64,000 nt of DNA from Vibrio chagasii (lineage in GTDB: Bacteria > Pseudomonadota > Gammaproteobacteria > Enterobacterales > Vibrionaceae). The translations under genes and the position numbers were made by a program. Below, piece after piece: positions 49,551-58,602 of this stretch (position 1 is the stretch's first letter; each line of letters starts with the position of its first letter). The notes beneath the pieces were generated by a model that saw only the letters and a list, made by a program, of their open reading frames with translations, was not told where the DNA came from and did no database searches. The stretch is taken from contig NZ_AP025465.1 of assembly GCF_024347355.1 (NCBI RefSeq), positions 2,418,001 to 2,482,000 of the forward strand, read 5' to 3'.

Positions 49551-50420
49551 ATGCGGAGTCTGGATTTAGATGCCTTACGATGTTTTGTCTTAGGAATTGA
49601 GTTAGGAAGCTTTGCAACTGCAGCTGAACGACTTAATCGCTCACCCTCTGCGGCCAGTGCCCAGTTAAAAAAGCTCGAACAGCAGTGCAACACCTCATTA
49701 GTGACCAAAATCGGCCGCCATCTAGAGCCGACAGAAGCAGGTGAAATTATTCTGGCTTATGCCCGTCGCATGCTTCAGTTAAATGACGAAGCTCTAAACC
49801 AGTTAGTGGAAAATTCATTGACGGGGAAAGTGGTTTTTGGCCTACAAGAAGATTTTAGTGACGTACTATTGCCTCAGTTGCTAGGTGTATTCTCTCGTTC
49901 ACATCCAAATTTACAATTGCAATCCATTGTTGGGCGCCATCAGGAGTTGATGGATGGCATTCAATCTGGTGAGTTAGACTTTTCATTGGGATGGAGAGGT
50001 GAAAAATCGGCGCCATATAGTGAACTTCTGGCAGAATTACCACTGTACTGGTATGGGCCAGCAAATAAATATCTTAAAGAATCCATTAATATTTCTAAAC
50101 CTGTACCACTAGTCATGCTTGATGGTTCTTGCATTATCAGACAACAAGCCATAGCAGCATTAGATCGCGAGGGGATTCCATGGAAAATTACCTTTGTTGG
50201 CCGAAGTCTGAGTAACTTATGGAGCGCTGTTGATGCCGGCTTAGGAGTTACGGTTCGCTCTTCTTTCAGTCACCCGGATACTATTAGTAAGTTGGATGGT
50301 TTGCCGGTCCTTGGAAAACTTAGGTTGTGCCTCGATCGTAATCAATATAAGTTAGAAAAAGTACAGGAACAGTTGTATGACGAATTAAAACAACAGCTTA
50401 CACTCTATATCAAAAAGTAA
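49551..50420 (+). CDS. LysR-family regulator of the adjacent operon
   Basis: A 289-residue LysR protein: MRSLDLDALRCFVLGIELGS, FATAAERLNRSPSAASAQLK, KLEQQCNTSLVTKIGRHLEP. It is divergent from the CMD operon over about 105 bp, the usual arrangement for a LysR regulator and its target. ATG 49551 is preferred to TTG 49545. The effector is unknown, presumably a small carbonyl or aromatic compound. Confidence 0.85.
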   Translation: MRSLDLDALRCFVLGIELGSFATAAERLNRSPSAASAQLKKLEQQCNTSLVTKIGRHLEPTEAGEIILAYARRMLQLNDEALNQLVENSLTGKVVFGLQEDFSDVLLPQLLGVFSRSHPNLQLQSIVGRHQELMDGIQSGELDFSLGWRGEKSAPYSELLAELPLYWYGPANKYLKESINISKPVPLVMLDGSCIIRQQAIAALDREGIPWKITFVGRSLSNLWSAVDAGLGVTVRSSFSHPDTISKLDGLPVLGKLRLCLDRNQYKLEKVQEQLYDELKQQLTLYIKK

Positions 50421-50440
50421 AGTGATTGAATTGCTGCCAG

Positions 50441-50460
50441 AATTGTGGACATAAAAGTCC
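50441..50460 (+). terminator. Weak hairpin after the LysR gene
   Basis: TGTGGAC-ATAAAA-GTCCACA is a perfect 7-bp stem, but no T run follows, so termination is uncertain. Confidence 0.4.
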
Positions 50461-50562
50461 ACATTATGAGCAAGCCTGAGTCAGATTGAATCAATAGGTA
50501 AACTAATCCAAAATCACATTAATTCGATGTGAATGAGTATTTGCTCTAACAAGCTTTGGGGC

Positions 50563-52718
50563 GTGCGACGTGAAGTCGTATGAAGCGCTGTTCACCGCTT
50601 AATGTGTGAACCATCTGTATCACCAGATGAACCTAAGGCTCTGAATAAAGTAGCGAGCCTGACAATGTAACGAAGGTTGGTTATAGACCAATCGGGATCA
50701 AAATCGTGAGAGGACGATCCTCCTGATAACCACAATCGGGTGAGTGCTAGGTAGTCAGCATGATGAACATAAGTGAATCCGCATAAGGTGCGTTATGTTA
50801 TGAAACAGCGGAAGTGGTTAATACGCTGTGGCCAAAAGGCACGAGAGTCGGAAAGGGATTGCCCCATGCTCTTTCGTGATCGTCGAACTCTCCGCACTAT
50901 AGCGGGCATCTACACTGACACTGCGCAACATACGGAACACGGTAAGCCCGTATCACTCCCTCTGGGAAAGCCTAAGTGGCCGATAGTGATGCGGGTAGAG
51001 GAGGTTGGAAAAAGCGAATGCTGCATTGTAACGATGCAGATACAGACTTGTGTCTGGTCACGAAAGTGAGCCCACTTCCAACTGGTCTCTCGTTGCGAGA
51101 AAGTTTGAGGAACTTTATTAAGGAAGAAAAGCAAATGATGGTTTCGAATGAGATTAGTGCATCTTCTGACAGTGCACAGTGGCAATCCATTAACTGGAAG
51201 GCCGCAGAGGCGAACGTCTTAAAGCTTCAAATGCGTATCGCAAAGGCAACTAGAGACGGTAAGCACAGCAAAGCAAAAGCATTGCAGTGGATACTGACTC
51301 ACTCTTTCTCAGCAAAACTTCTTGCTGTTAAGCGAGTCTCTCAAAATAAAGGCAGTAAAACGCCAGGAATAGACGGCGTTGTCTGGAACACAGACACGCG
51401 TCGGATGAAAGCAGTAAATCAACTGAGTCGGAAAGCTTATCAAGCGAAACCACTCAAGCGTATCTACATCCCCAAAAAGAACGGTAAGCTCAGACCACTG
51501 GGTATTCCACGTATGATTGACAGAGCCCAACAAGCTCTTCATCTTCTAGCATTAGAACCTGTGTCCGAAACGCTTGCCGACCCTAATAGTTATGGTTTTA
51601 GACCAAATCGCAGCACGGCTGACGCTGTCAGTCAATGTTTCAAATGTTTGGCCCTAAAGCGATCTGCTAAATGGGTTCTTGAAGGAGATATCAAAGCTTG
51701 CTTTGATAAAATCGGGCATCAGTGGCTGATGGATAACATCGCCATCGATAAACGGATGTTGGAGCAATGGCTTAAGTCAGGCTTTGTAGACAAAGGGCTG
51801 TTTTACGACACCGACGAAGGCACGCCTCAAGGCGGGATTATATCCCCCACCTTGATGTTGATGACGTTATCGGGTCTCGAACAGCGCATTAAGTCTACCG
51901 CGCTTAAGAAAGGCGCAAGAGCTAACTTTATTGGATATGCCGACGATTTCGTCGTCACCTGCGCTTCAAAGGAAGTGTTGGAGAACGATATCAAACCATT
52001 GATTGCTGACTTTTTAGCGGTACGAGGCTTAACGTTATCCGAAGAGAAAACGCACATTACTCACATCAACGACGGTTTTGACTTCCTTGGGTTCAACCAT
52101 AGGAAGTACAAAGGAAAACTGCTCATCAAACCGAGCAAGGCCAACACGTTGACGTTCCTAAGTAACTTGCGCGGACTCATCAAAAAGCACGTTACCCTAC
52201 CGGTGAACGACCTTATCAAATTGATTAACCCAAAGCTTAGAGGGTGGTCGAACTATTATCGCCACTGCGTAGCTAAACAGGTATTCAGTTATGTCGGTCA
52301 CAAACTATTTCATGCGTTATGGCATTGGGCTAAAAGGCGACATCCAACAAAATCTAAAACTTGGGTCGCCTTAAAATACTTCATCAACCGAAGAGGCCAA
52401 TGGCAGTTTCACGGTTGGCAGAAGATAAAGGATATGGATTGCCAGTTTAATCTTTTCCAAATAGCTAAAGTGCCGATAGAAAGACATGTGAAGATCCGAA
52501 GCGCAGCGACACCTTTCGACCCTCAATACCAAGAATACTTGGGAAAGAGGAAACACAAAAGGCCAGCTCGTAATTCTTGGATTGAACCTGCTCTATCTGC
52601 TTTATGAGTTGCTGGGTATCATTTGATGCCTTTGTAGAGGCTTGAGCCTAGTGCAGTGAAAGTTGCACGCTGGGTTCTAAGGGAGACGGCACTTGGTAAC
52701 AAGTGTCGTCCACCCGAC
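50563..52718 (+). mobile_element. Group II intron, copy 1 (2156 bp)
   Basis: Begins GTGCGACGTGAAGTCG, the group II 5' consensus GTGYG, and ends CACCCGAC. Domain V is visible at 52644-52677 (34 nt, GAGCCTAGTGCAGTGAAAGT then TGCACGCTGGGTTC), followed by a domain VI stem. It encodes a reverse transcriptase. Copy 2 (55050-57205) has the same length and I see two base differences (52634 G/A and 52354 C/T). The ends were set from where the two copies stop matching. Confidence 0.88.
51135..52607 (+). CDS. ltrA: Group II intron reverse transcriptase/maturase (copy 1)
   Basis: A 490-residue intron-encoded protein: RT0-RT1 region VSQNKGSKTPGIDGVVWNTD, RT blocks KPLKRIYIPKKNGKLRPLGI, EGDIKACFDKIGHQWLMDNI, GTPQGGIISPTLMLM, the catalytic FIGYADDFVVTC, then the maturase region LRGWSNYYRHCVAK. 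The open frame begins at 50976 but ATG 51135 has a purine-rich AGGAAGAAAAGC upstream. No complete HNH endonuclease (no C-x-x-C pair) is seen at the C terminus. Confidence 0.92.
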   Translation: MMVSNEISASSDSAQWQSINWKAAEANVLKLQMRIAKATRDGKHSKAKALQWILTHSFSAKLLAVKRVSQNKGSKTPGIDGVVWNTDTRRMKAVNQLSRKAYQAKPLKRIYIPKKNGKLRPLGIPRMIDRAQQALHLLALEPVSETLADPNSYGFRPNRSTADAVSQCFKCLALKRSAKWVLEGDIKACFDKIGHQWLMDNIAIDKRMLEQWLKSGFVDKGLFYDTDEGTPQGGIISPTLMLMTLSGLEQRIKSTALKKGARANFIGYADDFVVTCASKEVLENDIKPLIADFLAVRGLTLSEEKTHITHINDGFDFLGFNHRKYKGKLLIKPSKANTLTFLSNLRGLIKKHVTLPVNDLIKLINPKLRGWSNYYRHCVAKQVFSYVGHKLFHALWHWAKRRHPTKSKTWVALKYFINRRGQWQFHGWQKIKDMDCQFNLFQIAKVPIERHVKIRSAATPFDPQYQEYLGKRKHKRPARNSWIEPALSAL

Positions 52719-52868
52719 ACTTTCGAGCTAGAAAGTGCCACAGGTAAAAATTCAACCTGTGAAGGTTTTGGACATTTCCAAGTTAGCGAACCTGCTAATT
52801 TAGCAAATTATGAATTACTTCATGTACGGCAAAGTTGGCTCTTAGATATTCAATATTAATAGTGAATC

Positions 52869-53909
52869 TTACTTAGACTGTTGAGCGTTACTTTTACGGT
52901 ATTCACTTGGGGTCATTCCCACGACTCTTGAAAACTCACGATTAAAGTTAGACTTGGTCTGAAAACCAGAATTCATGAATATTTGCGTAATAGTATCTTG
53001 TGACAAATCCAAGGAGTGCTTGGCATGTTCTATGCGATACCCATTTATGATCTTAGAAATATTCTGTTCGTGTACCTGATTAACTGCAATTGAAATTTGT
53101 TTTGCTGGTATGCCTAACTTTCGTGTCAGTTTTGAAAGGGTTAGCTCAGGGTCTAAGTAAAGTCTGTCTTGTCGGATTTTGGAGTCTAACAGAGAAGTGA
53201 TCTCGTGAGCCCTCTCACTGGTCATTACCTGGGAGCTGCTTGTCTCGTCATTGTGACTGATTTGTTTAGATTTTAACTCATCTGAAACAGGCGTATTAAT
53301 ACCCACGACAACTACAGCTATCGATAACACGGGTAGAAGAATCAAATGTGCTGCAGTAATGATGTACAGTGAAAATCCACCTTGATTAAAAGTAAAATCT
53401 AACGACATGAGCGTGTCTATACACGCTGAAAATATCAGCATCCATCCTGCAATATTCTCCGCTTTCTTTACTCCTTCCCAATTCCCTAACGAGACATTAA
53501 TCAGTGCTGTTTCTCTTGACGAAAAGCGAATTAGTGCCACTCCATAGCAAGCGTAAATTAAAGTAAGTAGTACATCTAATGGAAGTGCCAACCAAGGTTG
53601 AGATACAGCGCTAATTACGACGAATAATGGCGCAACAAAATGCTTAATAGGCAAGGTGCCTAAATCACGATTGGCATGTGCAAACGCATACCACGCAGCA
53701 ACAGGAATTATGGAGGCCAGAATAGGTTGCGCGATGCTGAAAATGCTAAATCCAAATGTCCAGCGTAAACCAACCATTGCGGTCGTCATAGCACATAATC
53801 CTAAAAACATGCTAGCGACTTTACCCTGCTGGGAAAGCTTGGCATAAAGTGATATCGCTAGTAGTCCAAGTAACATGGAAACAACGAACGGGACGGGTAT
53901 CGCAAGCAT
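52869..53909 (-). CDS. AraC-family regulator with membrane N-terminal domain
   Basis: About 346 residues: six to seven hydrophobic segments (for example FVVSMLLGLLAISLYAKL, MLIFSACIDTLMSLDF, ILLPVLSIAVVVVGIN) followed by a cytoplasmic C-terminal AraC domain (LTLSKLTRKLGIPAKQISIA, ITQIFMNSGFQTKSNFNREF, SRVVGMTPSEYRKSNA). I chose ATG 53909, since longer versions overlap the divergent DUF805 gene. A membrane-bound AraC protein probably senses an envelope or external signal and controls the neighbouring divergent pair. Confidence 0.82.
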   Translation of the reverse strand: MLAIPVPFVVSMLLGLLAISLYAKLSQQGKVASMFLGLCAMTTAMVGLRWTFGFSIFSIAQPILASIIPVAAWYAFAHANRDLGTLPIKHFVAPLFVVISAVSQPWLALPLDVLLTLIYACYGVALIRFSSRETALINVSLGNWEGVKKAENIAGWMLIFSACIDTLMSLDFTFNQGGFSLYIITAAHLILLPVLSIAVVVVGINTPVSDELKSKQISHNDETSSSQVMTSERAHEITSLLDSKIRQDRLYLDPELTLSKLTRKLGIPAKQISIAVNQVHEQNISKIINGYRIEHAKHSLDLSQDTITQIFMNSGFQTKSNFNREFSRVVGMTPSEYRKSNAQQSK

Positions 53910-54097
53910 AGCAAGTCCTAGATGGATAAATGAGTTCTCACTTTCAGTGAATATCAAGGATAACTCTATGAAATACAATTGAAAACGCAATATAGACCAG
54001 AACAGGTTTAAGAACGACCTAAAACCTGTTTTGAGACGTACACACCACTTGTTCCGAGGCAAAATATCACCATCAGTCAAATTTTGAGGTGGCATTT

Positions 54098-54433
54098 ATG
54101 AAATACTATTTTTTAGCTTGGAAGCGAAGTTTAGACTTTTCTGGTTGTTCGTCCCGCAAAGAATGTTGGATGTTTCTTTTAGTACACACATTAGTAGCGA
54201 TGGGATGCATTGCGGCAGATATTGCTATGAATATGACAACATGGTTCGACACGATTTATAGCGTTGTAAGTTTCATCCCTATGCTTTCAGTAATTGTTCG
54301 TAGACTGCACGATATCAACAAATCTAGTTATTGGGTACTGGTCTTTTTCACACCGATAGTAGGACCGTTTTGGTTAATATATTTGTTAGCTCAATCGACC
54401 AATACTAACTTCGACGTGGAGGCTTCAGCATGA
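54098..54433 (+). CDS. DUF805 family membrane protein
   Basis: A 111-residue protein, MKYYFLAWKRSLDFSGCSSR then KECWMFLLVHTLVAMGCIAA, with four helices and the RRLHDINKSSYWVLV motif typical of DUF805. Start at ATG 54098 (a GTG three codons earlier is possible). It overlaps the next gene by 4 bp (ATGA) and is divergent from the AraC gene. Confidence 0.85.
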   Translation: MKYYFLAWKRSLDFSGCSSRKECWMFLLVHTLVAMGCIAADIAMNMTTWFDTIYSVVSFIPMLSVIVRRLHDINKSSYWVLVFFTPIVGPFWLIYLLAQSTNTNFDVEASA

Positions 54434-54957
54434 AAAAAGTAGCCATTCTACATTTGTTTTTATCGGTCTTTGTTTCAACATATAGCTGGGCCGAAACTAT
54501 ATCTCCCACAGGTGGTTTTGGAACTCTGTCTGTCGACAACATGACTCAAGGACAACTCCTTTGGCTTAACGGTCGAATAGGAGATGCAATCTACTCATTT
54601 ACTCTTCAAGATGGAAAGGAGTGCACTTTAAAGGTACCAGTTGCTGTCGGTCGTATCTCTGAGCCAGATTTTGGTATCAGTGAAACTGAAGGTCTAGCCA
54701 TCGTCGTTATGAGCCAACGCCTCAATGACGCTCTTCTTCAAGGAAAGCGAATAAATAGTGAAGAATGGCTTTTCACCACTAAAGCGTATGATGAAAATAT
54801 CGACGGGTTGATTATCAATGGAATTAGCTTTGAGGAGGGCTTCGTTTTAAACTCGAAGCGAAAATGGATTTCTTGGTTTCTAAGAGATGAGCAAAACGTT
54901 GTTTGTCATTCATCTAAATCGAGTGACTTAATAGGAGAGCCTTTCTCGAGTCAATGA
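54430..54957 (+). CDS. Secreted protein of unknown function
   Basis: A 175-residue protein with a Sec signal peptide (MKKVAILHLFLSVFVSTYSW, cut after SWA). The mature part shows no family I recognise and has two Cys (GKECTLKV, NVVCHSS). Translationally coupled to DUF805. Together with the AraC gene it forms a three-gene group framed by the two group II introns. Confidence 0.7.
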   Translation: MKKVAILHLFLSVFVSTYSWAETISPTGGFGTLSVDNMTQGQLLWLNGRIGDAIYSFTLQDGKECTLKVPVAVGRISEPDFGISETEGLAIVVMSQRLNDALLQGKRINSEEWLFTTKAYDENIDGLIINGISFEEGFVLNSKRKWISWFLRDEQNVVCHSSKSSDLIGEPFSSQ

Positions 54958-55049
54958 AGGAAATGGGGTCATTGCCACACATTATTTTTTGTAAATCAAA
55001 ACTAGCTAATTATCTGTGACGTGTTTGGAAGCGTAACAAACTTCGGGGC

Positions 55050-57205
55050 GTGCGACGTGAAGTCGTATGAAGCGCTGTTCACCGCTTAATGTGTGAACCA
55101 TCTGTATCACCAGATGAACCTAAGGCTCTGAATAAAGTAGCGAGCCTGACAATGTAACGAAGGTTGGTTATAGACCAATCGGGATCAAAATCGTGAGAGG
55201 ACGATCCTCCTGATAACCACAATCGGGTGAGTGCTAGGTAGTCAGCATGATGAACATAAGTGAATCCGCATAAGGTGCGTTATGTTATGAAACAGCGGAA
55301 GTGGTTAATACGCTGTGGCCAAAAGGCACGAGAGTCGGAAAGGGATTGCCCCATGCTCTTTCGTGATCGTCGAACTCTCCGCACTATAGCGGGCATCTAC
55401 ACTGACACTGCGCAACATACGGAACACGGTAAGCCCGTATCACTCCCTCTGGGAAAGCCTAAGTGGCCGATAGTGATGCGGGTAGAGGAGGTTGGAAAAA
55501 GCGAATGCTGCATTGTAACGATGCAGATACAGACTTGTGTCTGGTCACGAAAGTGAGCCCACTTCCAACTGGTCTCTCGTTGCGAGAAAGTTTGAGGAAC
55601 TTTATTAAGGAAGAAAAGCAAATGATGGTTTCGAATGAGATTAGTGCATCTTCTGACAGTGCACAGTGGCAATCCATTAACTGGAAGGCCGCAGAGGCGA
55701 ACGTCTTAAAGCTTCAAATGCGTATCGCAAAGGCAACTAGAGACGGTAAGCACAGCAAAGCAAAAGCATTGCAGTGGATACTGACTCACTCTTTCTCAGC
55801 AAAACTTCTTGCTGTTAAGCGAGTCTCTCAAAATAAAGGCAGTAAAACGCCAGGAATAGACGGCGTTGTCTGGAACACAGACACGCGTCGGATGAAAGCA
55901 GTAAATCAACTGAGTCGGAAAGCTTATCAAGCGAAACCACTCAAGCGTATCTACATCCCCAAAAAGAACGGTAAGCTCAGACCACTGGGTATTCCACGTA
56001 TGATTGACAGAGCCCAACAAGCTCTTCATCTTCTAGCATTAGAACCTGTGTCCGAAACGCTTGCCGACCCTAATAGTTATGGTTTTAGACCAAATCGCAG
56101 CACGGCTGACGCTGTCAGTCAATGTTTCAAATGTTTGGCCCTAAAGCGATCTGCTAAATGGGTTCTTGAAGGAGATATCAAAGCTTGCTTTGATAAAATC
56201 GGGCATCAGTGGCTGATGGATAACATCGCCATCGATAAACGGATGTTGGAGCAATGGCTTAAGTCAGGCTTTGTAGACAAAGGGCTGTTTTACGACACCG
56301 ACGAAGGCACGCCTCAAGGCGGGATTATATCCCCCACCTTGATGTTGATGACGTTATCGGGTCTCGAACAGCGCATTAAGTCTACCGCGCTTAAGAAAGG
56401 CGCAAGAGCTAACTTTATTGGATATGCCGACGATTTCGTCGTCACCTGCGCTTCAAAGGAAGTGTTGGAGAACGATATCAAACCATTGATTGCTGACTTT
56501 TTAGCGGTACGAGGCTTAACGTTATCCGAAGAGAAAACGCACATTACTCACATCAACGACGGTTTTGACTTCCTTGGGTTCAACCATAGGAAGTACAAAG
56601 GAAAACTGCTCATCAAACCGAGCAAGGCCAACACGTTGACGTTCCTAAGTAACTTGCGCGGACTCATCAAAAAGCACGTTACCCTACCGGTGAACGACCT
56701 TATCAAATTGATTAACCCAAAGCTTAGAGGGTGGTCGAACTATTATCGCCACTGCGTAGCTAAACAGGTATTCAGTTATGTCGGTCACAAACTATTTCAT
56801 GCGTTATGGCATTGGGCTAAAAGGCGACATCCAACAAAATTTAAAACTTGGGTCGCCTTAAAATACTTCATCAACCGAAGAGGCCAATGGCAGTTTCACG
56901 GTTGGCAGAAGATAAAGGATATGGATTGCCAGTTTAATCTTTTCCAAATAGCTAAAGTGCCGATAGAAAGACATGTGAAGATCCGAAGCGCAGCGACACC
57001 TTTCGACCCTCAATACCAAGAATACTTGGGAAAGAGGAAACACAAAAGGCCAGCTCGTAATTCTTGGATTGAACCTGCTCTATCTGCTTTATGAGTTGCT
57101 GGGTATCATTTGATGCCTTTATAGAGGCTTGAGCCTAGTGCAGTGAAAGTTGCACGCTGGGTTCTAAGGGAGACGGCACTTGGTAACAAGTGTCGTCCAC
57201 CCGAC
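55050..57205 (+). mobile_element. Group II intron, copy 2 (2156 bp)
   Basis: Same length and orientation as copy 1, beginning GTGCGACGTGAAGTCG and ending CACCCGAC. The 5' flank TAACAAACTTCGGGGC is close to that of copy 1 (TAACAAGCTTTGGGGC), as expected from retrohoming to related target sites. The 3' flanks differ. Confidence 0.88.
55622..57094 (+). CDS. ltrA: Group II intron reverse transcriptase/maturase (copy 2)
   Basis: Identical to the copy 1 protein except for one residue: Ser to Phe (TCT to TTT at 56841) in the C-terminal HPTKxKTWVAL segment. The RT catalytic YADD is intact. Both copies therefore look active, and the second arose recently from the first or from a shared source. Confidence 0.92.
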   Translation: MMVSNEISASSDSAQWQSINWKAAEANVLKLQMRIAKATRDGKHSKAKALQWILTHSFSAKLLAVKRVSQNKGSKTPGIDGVVWNTDTRRMKAVNQLSRKAYQAKPLKRIYIPKKNGKLRPLGIPRMIDRAQQALHLLALEPVSETLADPNSYGFRPNRSTADAVSQCFKCLALKRSAKWVLEGDIKACFDKIGHQWLMDNIAIDKRMLEQWLKSGFVDKGLFYDTDEGTPQGGIISPTLMLMTLSGLEQRIKSTALKKGARANFIGYADDFVVTCASKEVLENDIKPLIADFLAVRGLTLSEEKTHITHINDGFDFLGFNHRKYKGKLLIKPSKANTLTFLSNLRGLIKKHVTLPVNDLIKLINPKLRGWSNYYRHCVAKQVFSYVGHKLFHALWHWAKRRHPTKFKTWVALKYFINRRGQWQFHGWQKIKDMDCQFNLFQIAKVPIERHVKIRSAATPFDPQYQEYLGKRKHKRPARNSWIEPALSAL

Positions 57206-57528
57206 ATAAACGCTCTAGCAGTGATCGTGCTGGCATTGTGATCACCAAGCGACTTTGTCGTTACACTAACTACCGAGGGAAAATGACGGGACTAAATTAG
57301 CGTTCTTTTTAAAGTATTTGAACAATCTTTAAAGGGTGCTAAGGATGTTCTACATGGATTCAAAGTCACAGTTTACTGTCGATATCATTAGCAAAGTCAT
57401 TGATGGCTAAAGGCTTCTTGTACTTAAAACAAACCTATCTGCACTAGTATATTTACATCCACCAGCATTGCTGGTGGATTTATCCCCATTTAGAGACAAT
57501 AATAATTACTCTCTCATGAACGAAATCT
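57206..57528. other. Intron 3' flank and remnant of a small-ORF end
   Basis: No intact gene. The stretch 57425-57485 is a diverged copy of 33393-33452, covering the last codons and terminator hairpin of the small ORF near the integrase (ACAAACCTATCTGCA then CCACCAGCATTGCTGGTGG). The hairpin here is shorter and lacks the T run. The rest is unassigned. Confidence 0.45.
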
Positions 57529-57537
57529 GTTTTTTAT

Positions 57538-58576
57538 GGCGTTGTTGATCAAATCAGCTTGAAGATCAACGACACCATATGTAGCTAGCCGTTAGCTTCT
57601 AACGGGCATACCTAGTCCTATGACTTTGTTAATTGCTTTGACATTCGCCATGATTTCACCCACTTGAGCGTTGTAACATCTCAAGCTCAATTTACAGCTT
57701 GTTAGTCCTTTATATCGGGACATAGCAGTCTCAGATATTGAACGATATTGATAACCAGACTCTGTTTTCCATTCCGATATTGTTCCATCTCTCAGAGCCA
57801 TTACCGCTTTGTTTCTGGGATGACCGTCTTCCCAAAGAGCTGCATTCTTTCGAGGCGGTATTAACGGAGTACAGCCTTTTTTTTCAGAGTCTCGTAGCAA
57901 TTTTTTGTGTCATATGCTCCATCGGCGGATACGGCAGCGACCTTTCTACGTAGTGGGTTGAGTAACGTCGGTAGCACTTCACTATCGCCTACATTTACAA
58001 GACTGACTTCCGCACTCATCACTTCGTGAGTATCCACATCTACAGCTAAATGCCGTTTACGCCATGTCCTACGTTTTTCTGCACCATGCTTTTTCACTTT
58101 CCACTCACCTCTCCAAAGACTTTAGGGCCAGTAGAATCAATGGCTATATGGCGAATAGCCCCTCTCGATTTATTGCGATATTTGACCTGAACTGTCTTCG
58201 AGCGTCCCCTGATACAGGTGTAGTCAGGGGACGTTAGTGGAACATCTAATAGGTCAAAAATAGAGTCGATCAAGCCTTGAAGAGCACGTAAAGGAAGAGA
58301 GAAGATGCCCTTAATCATCAAGGCGGTTTCAATCGCTGTATCAGAGTACTGAAAGCCTCTCCCACGCTTACCATGACGGGTTTTGCATCGCCATGCATCT
58401 ACGGCTGAATCATCTATCCAGAATGTAACCGAACCGCGTTTACAAAGGGCCTTATTGTACTCTGCCCAGTTAGTTATCTTATTGTTTGATTTACCCATAT
58501 CACCGCCATTCCAATCGTTTCAAATGATCAGATCGCAGGACTTGGAAAAGGTTCAACTAATTTAGGCAACAACGCC
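57538..58576. mobile_element. IS5-family (IS903 group-like) element with 9-bp target duplication
   Basis: A 1039-bp element with inverted ends GGCGTTGTTG.. and ..CAACAACGCC. GTTTTTTAT lies directly on both sides (57529-57537 and 58577-58585), a 9-bp target site duplication as the IS903 group makes. The intact ends and duplication point to a fairly recent insertion. Confidence 0.88.
57592..58498 (-). pseudogene. IS5-family transposase split by two frameshifts
   Basis: The IS903-type transposase is in three frames: 58498-58094 (KALCKRGSVTFWIDDSAVDA, IAIDSTGPKVFGE), 58097-57861 (HGAEKRRTWRKRHLAVDVDT, VSADGAYDT) and 57900-57592 (LIPPRKNAALWEDGHPRNKA, ISETAMSRYKGL). The joins lie near 58095 and in an 8-A run at about 57877-57886. 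Together they cover the whole protein of about 300 residues with DDE motifs. Since the IS903 group has no known programmed frameshift, I call it a pseudogene. Confidence 0.82.
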
Positions 58577-58602
58577 GTTTTTTATACTAAATAGTCATTA
58601 AT

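Noticed and set aside
50773..51069. 98-residue ORF in each intron (again at 55260-55556)
   Set aside because: It lies in the structured RNA domains of the group II intron upstream of the reverse transcriptase and shows no protein family; the duplication simply follows the intron.
57592..58498. Programmed frameshifting of the IS5-like transposase
   Set aside because: Two separate shifts would be needed and the IS903-type elements are not known to use this; treated as a pseudogene, although the 8-A run deserves a read check.
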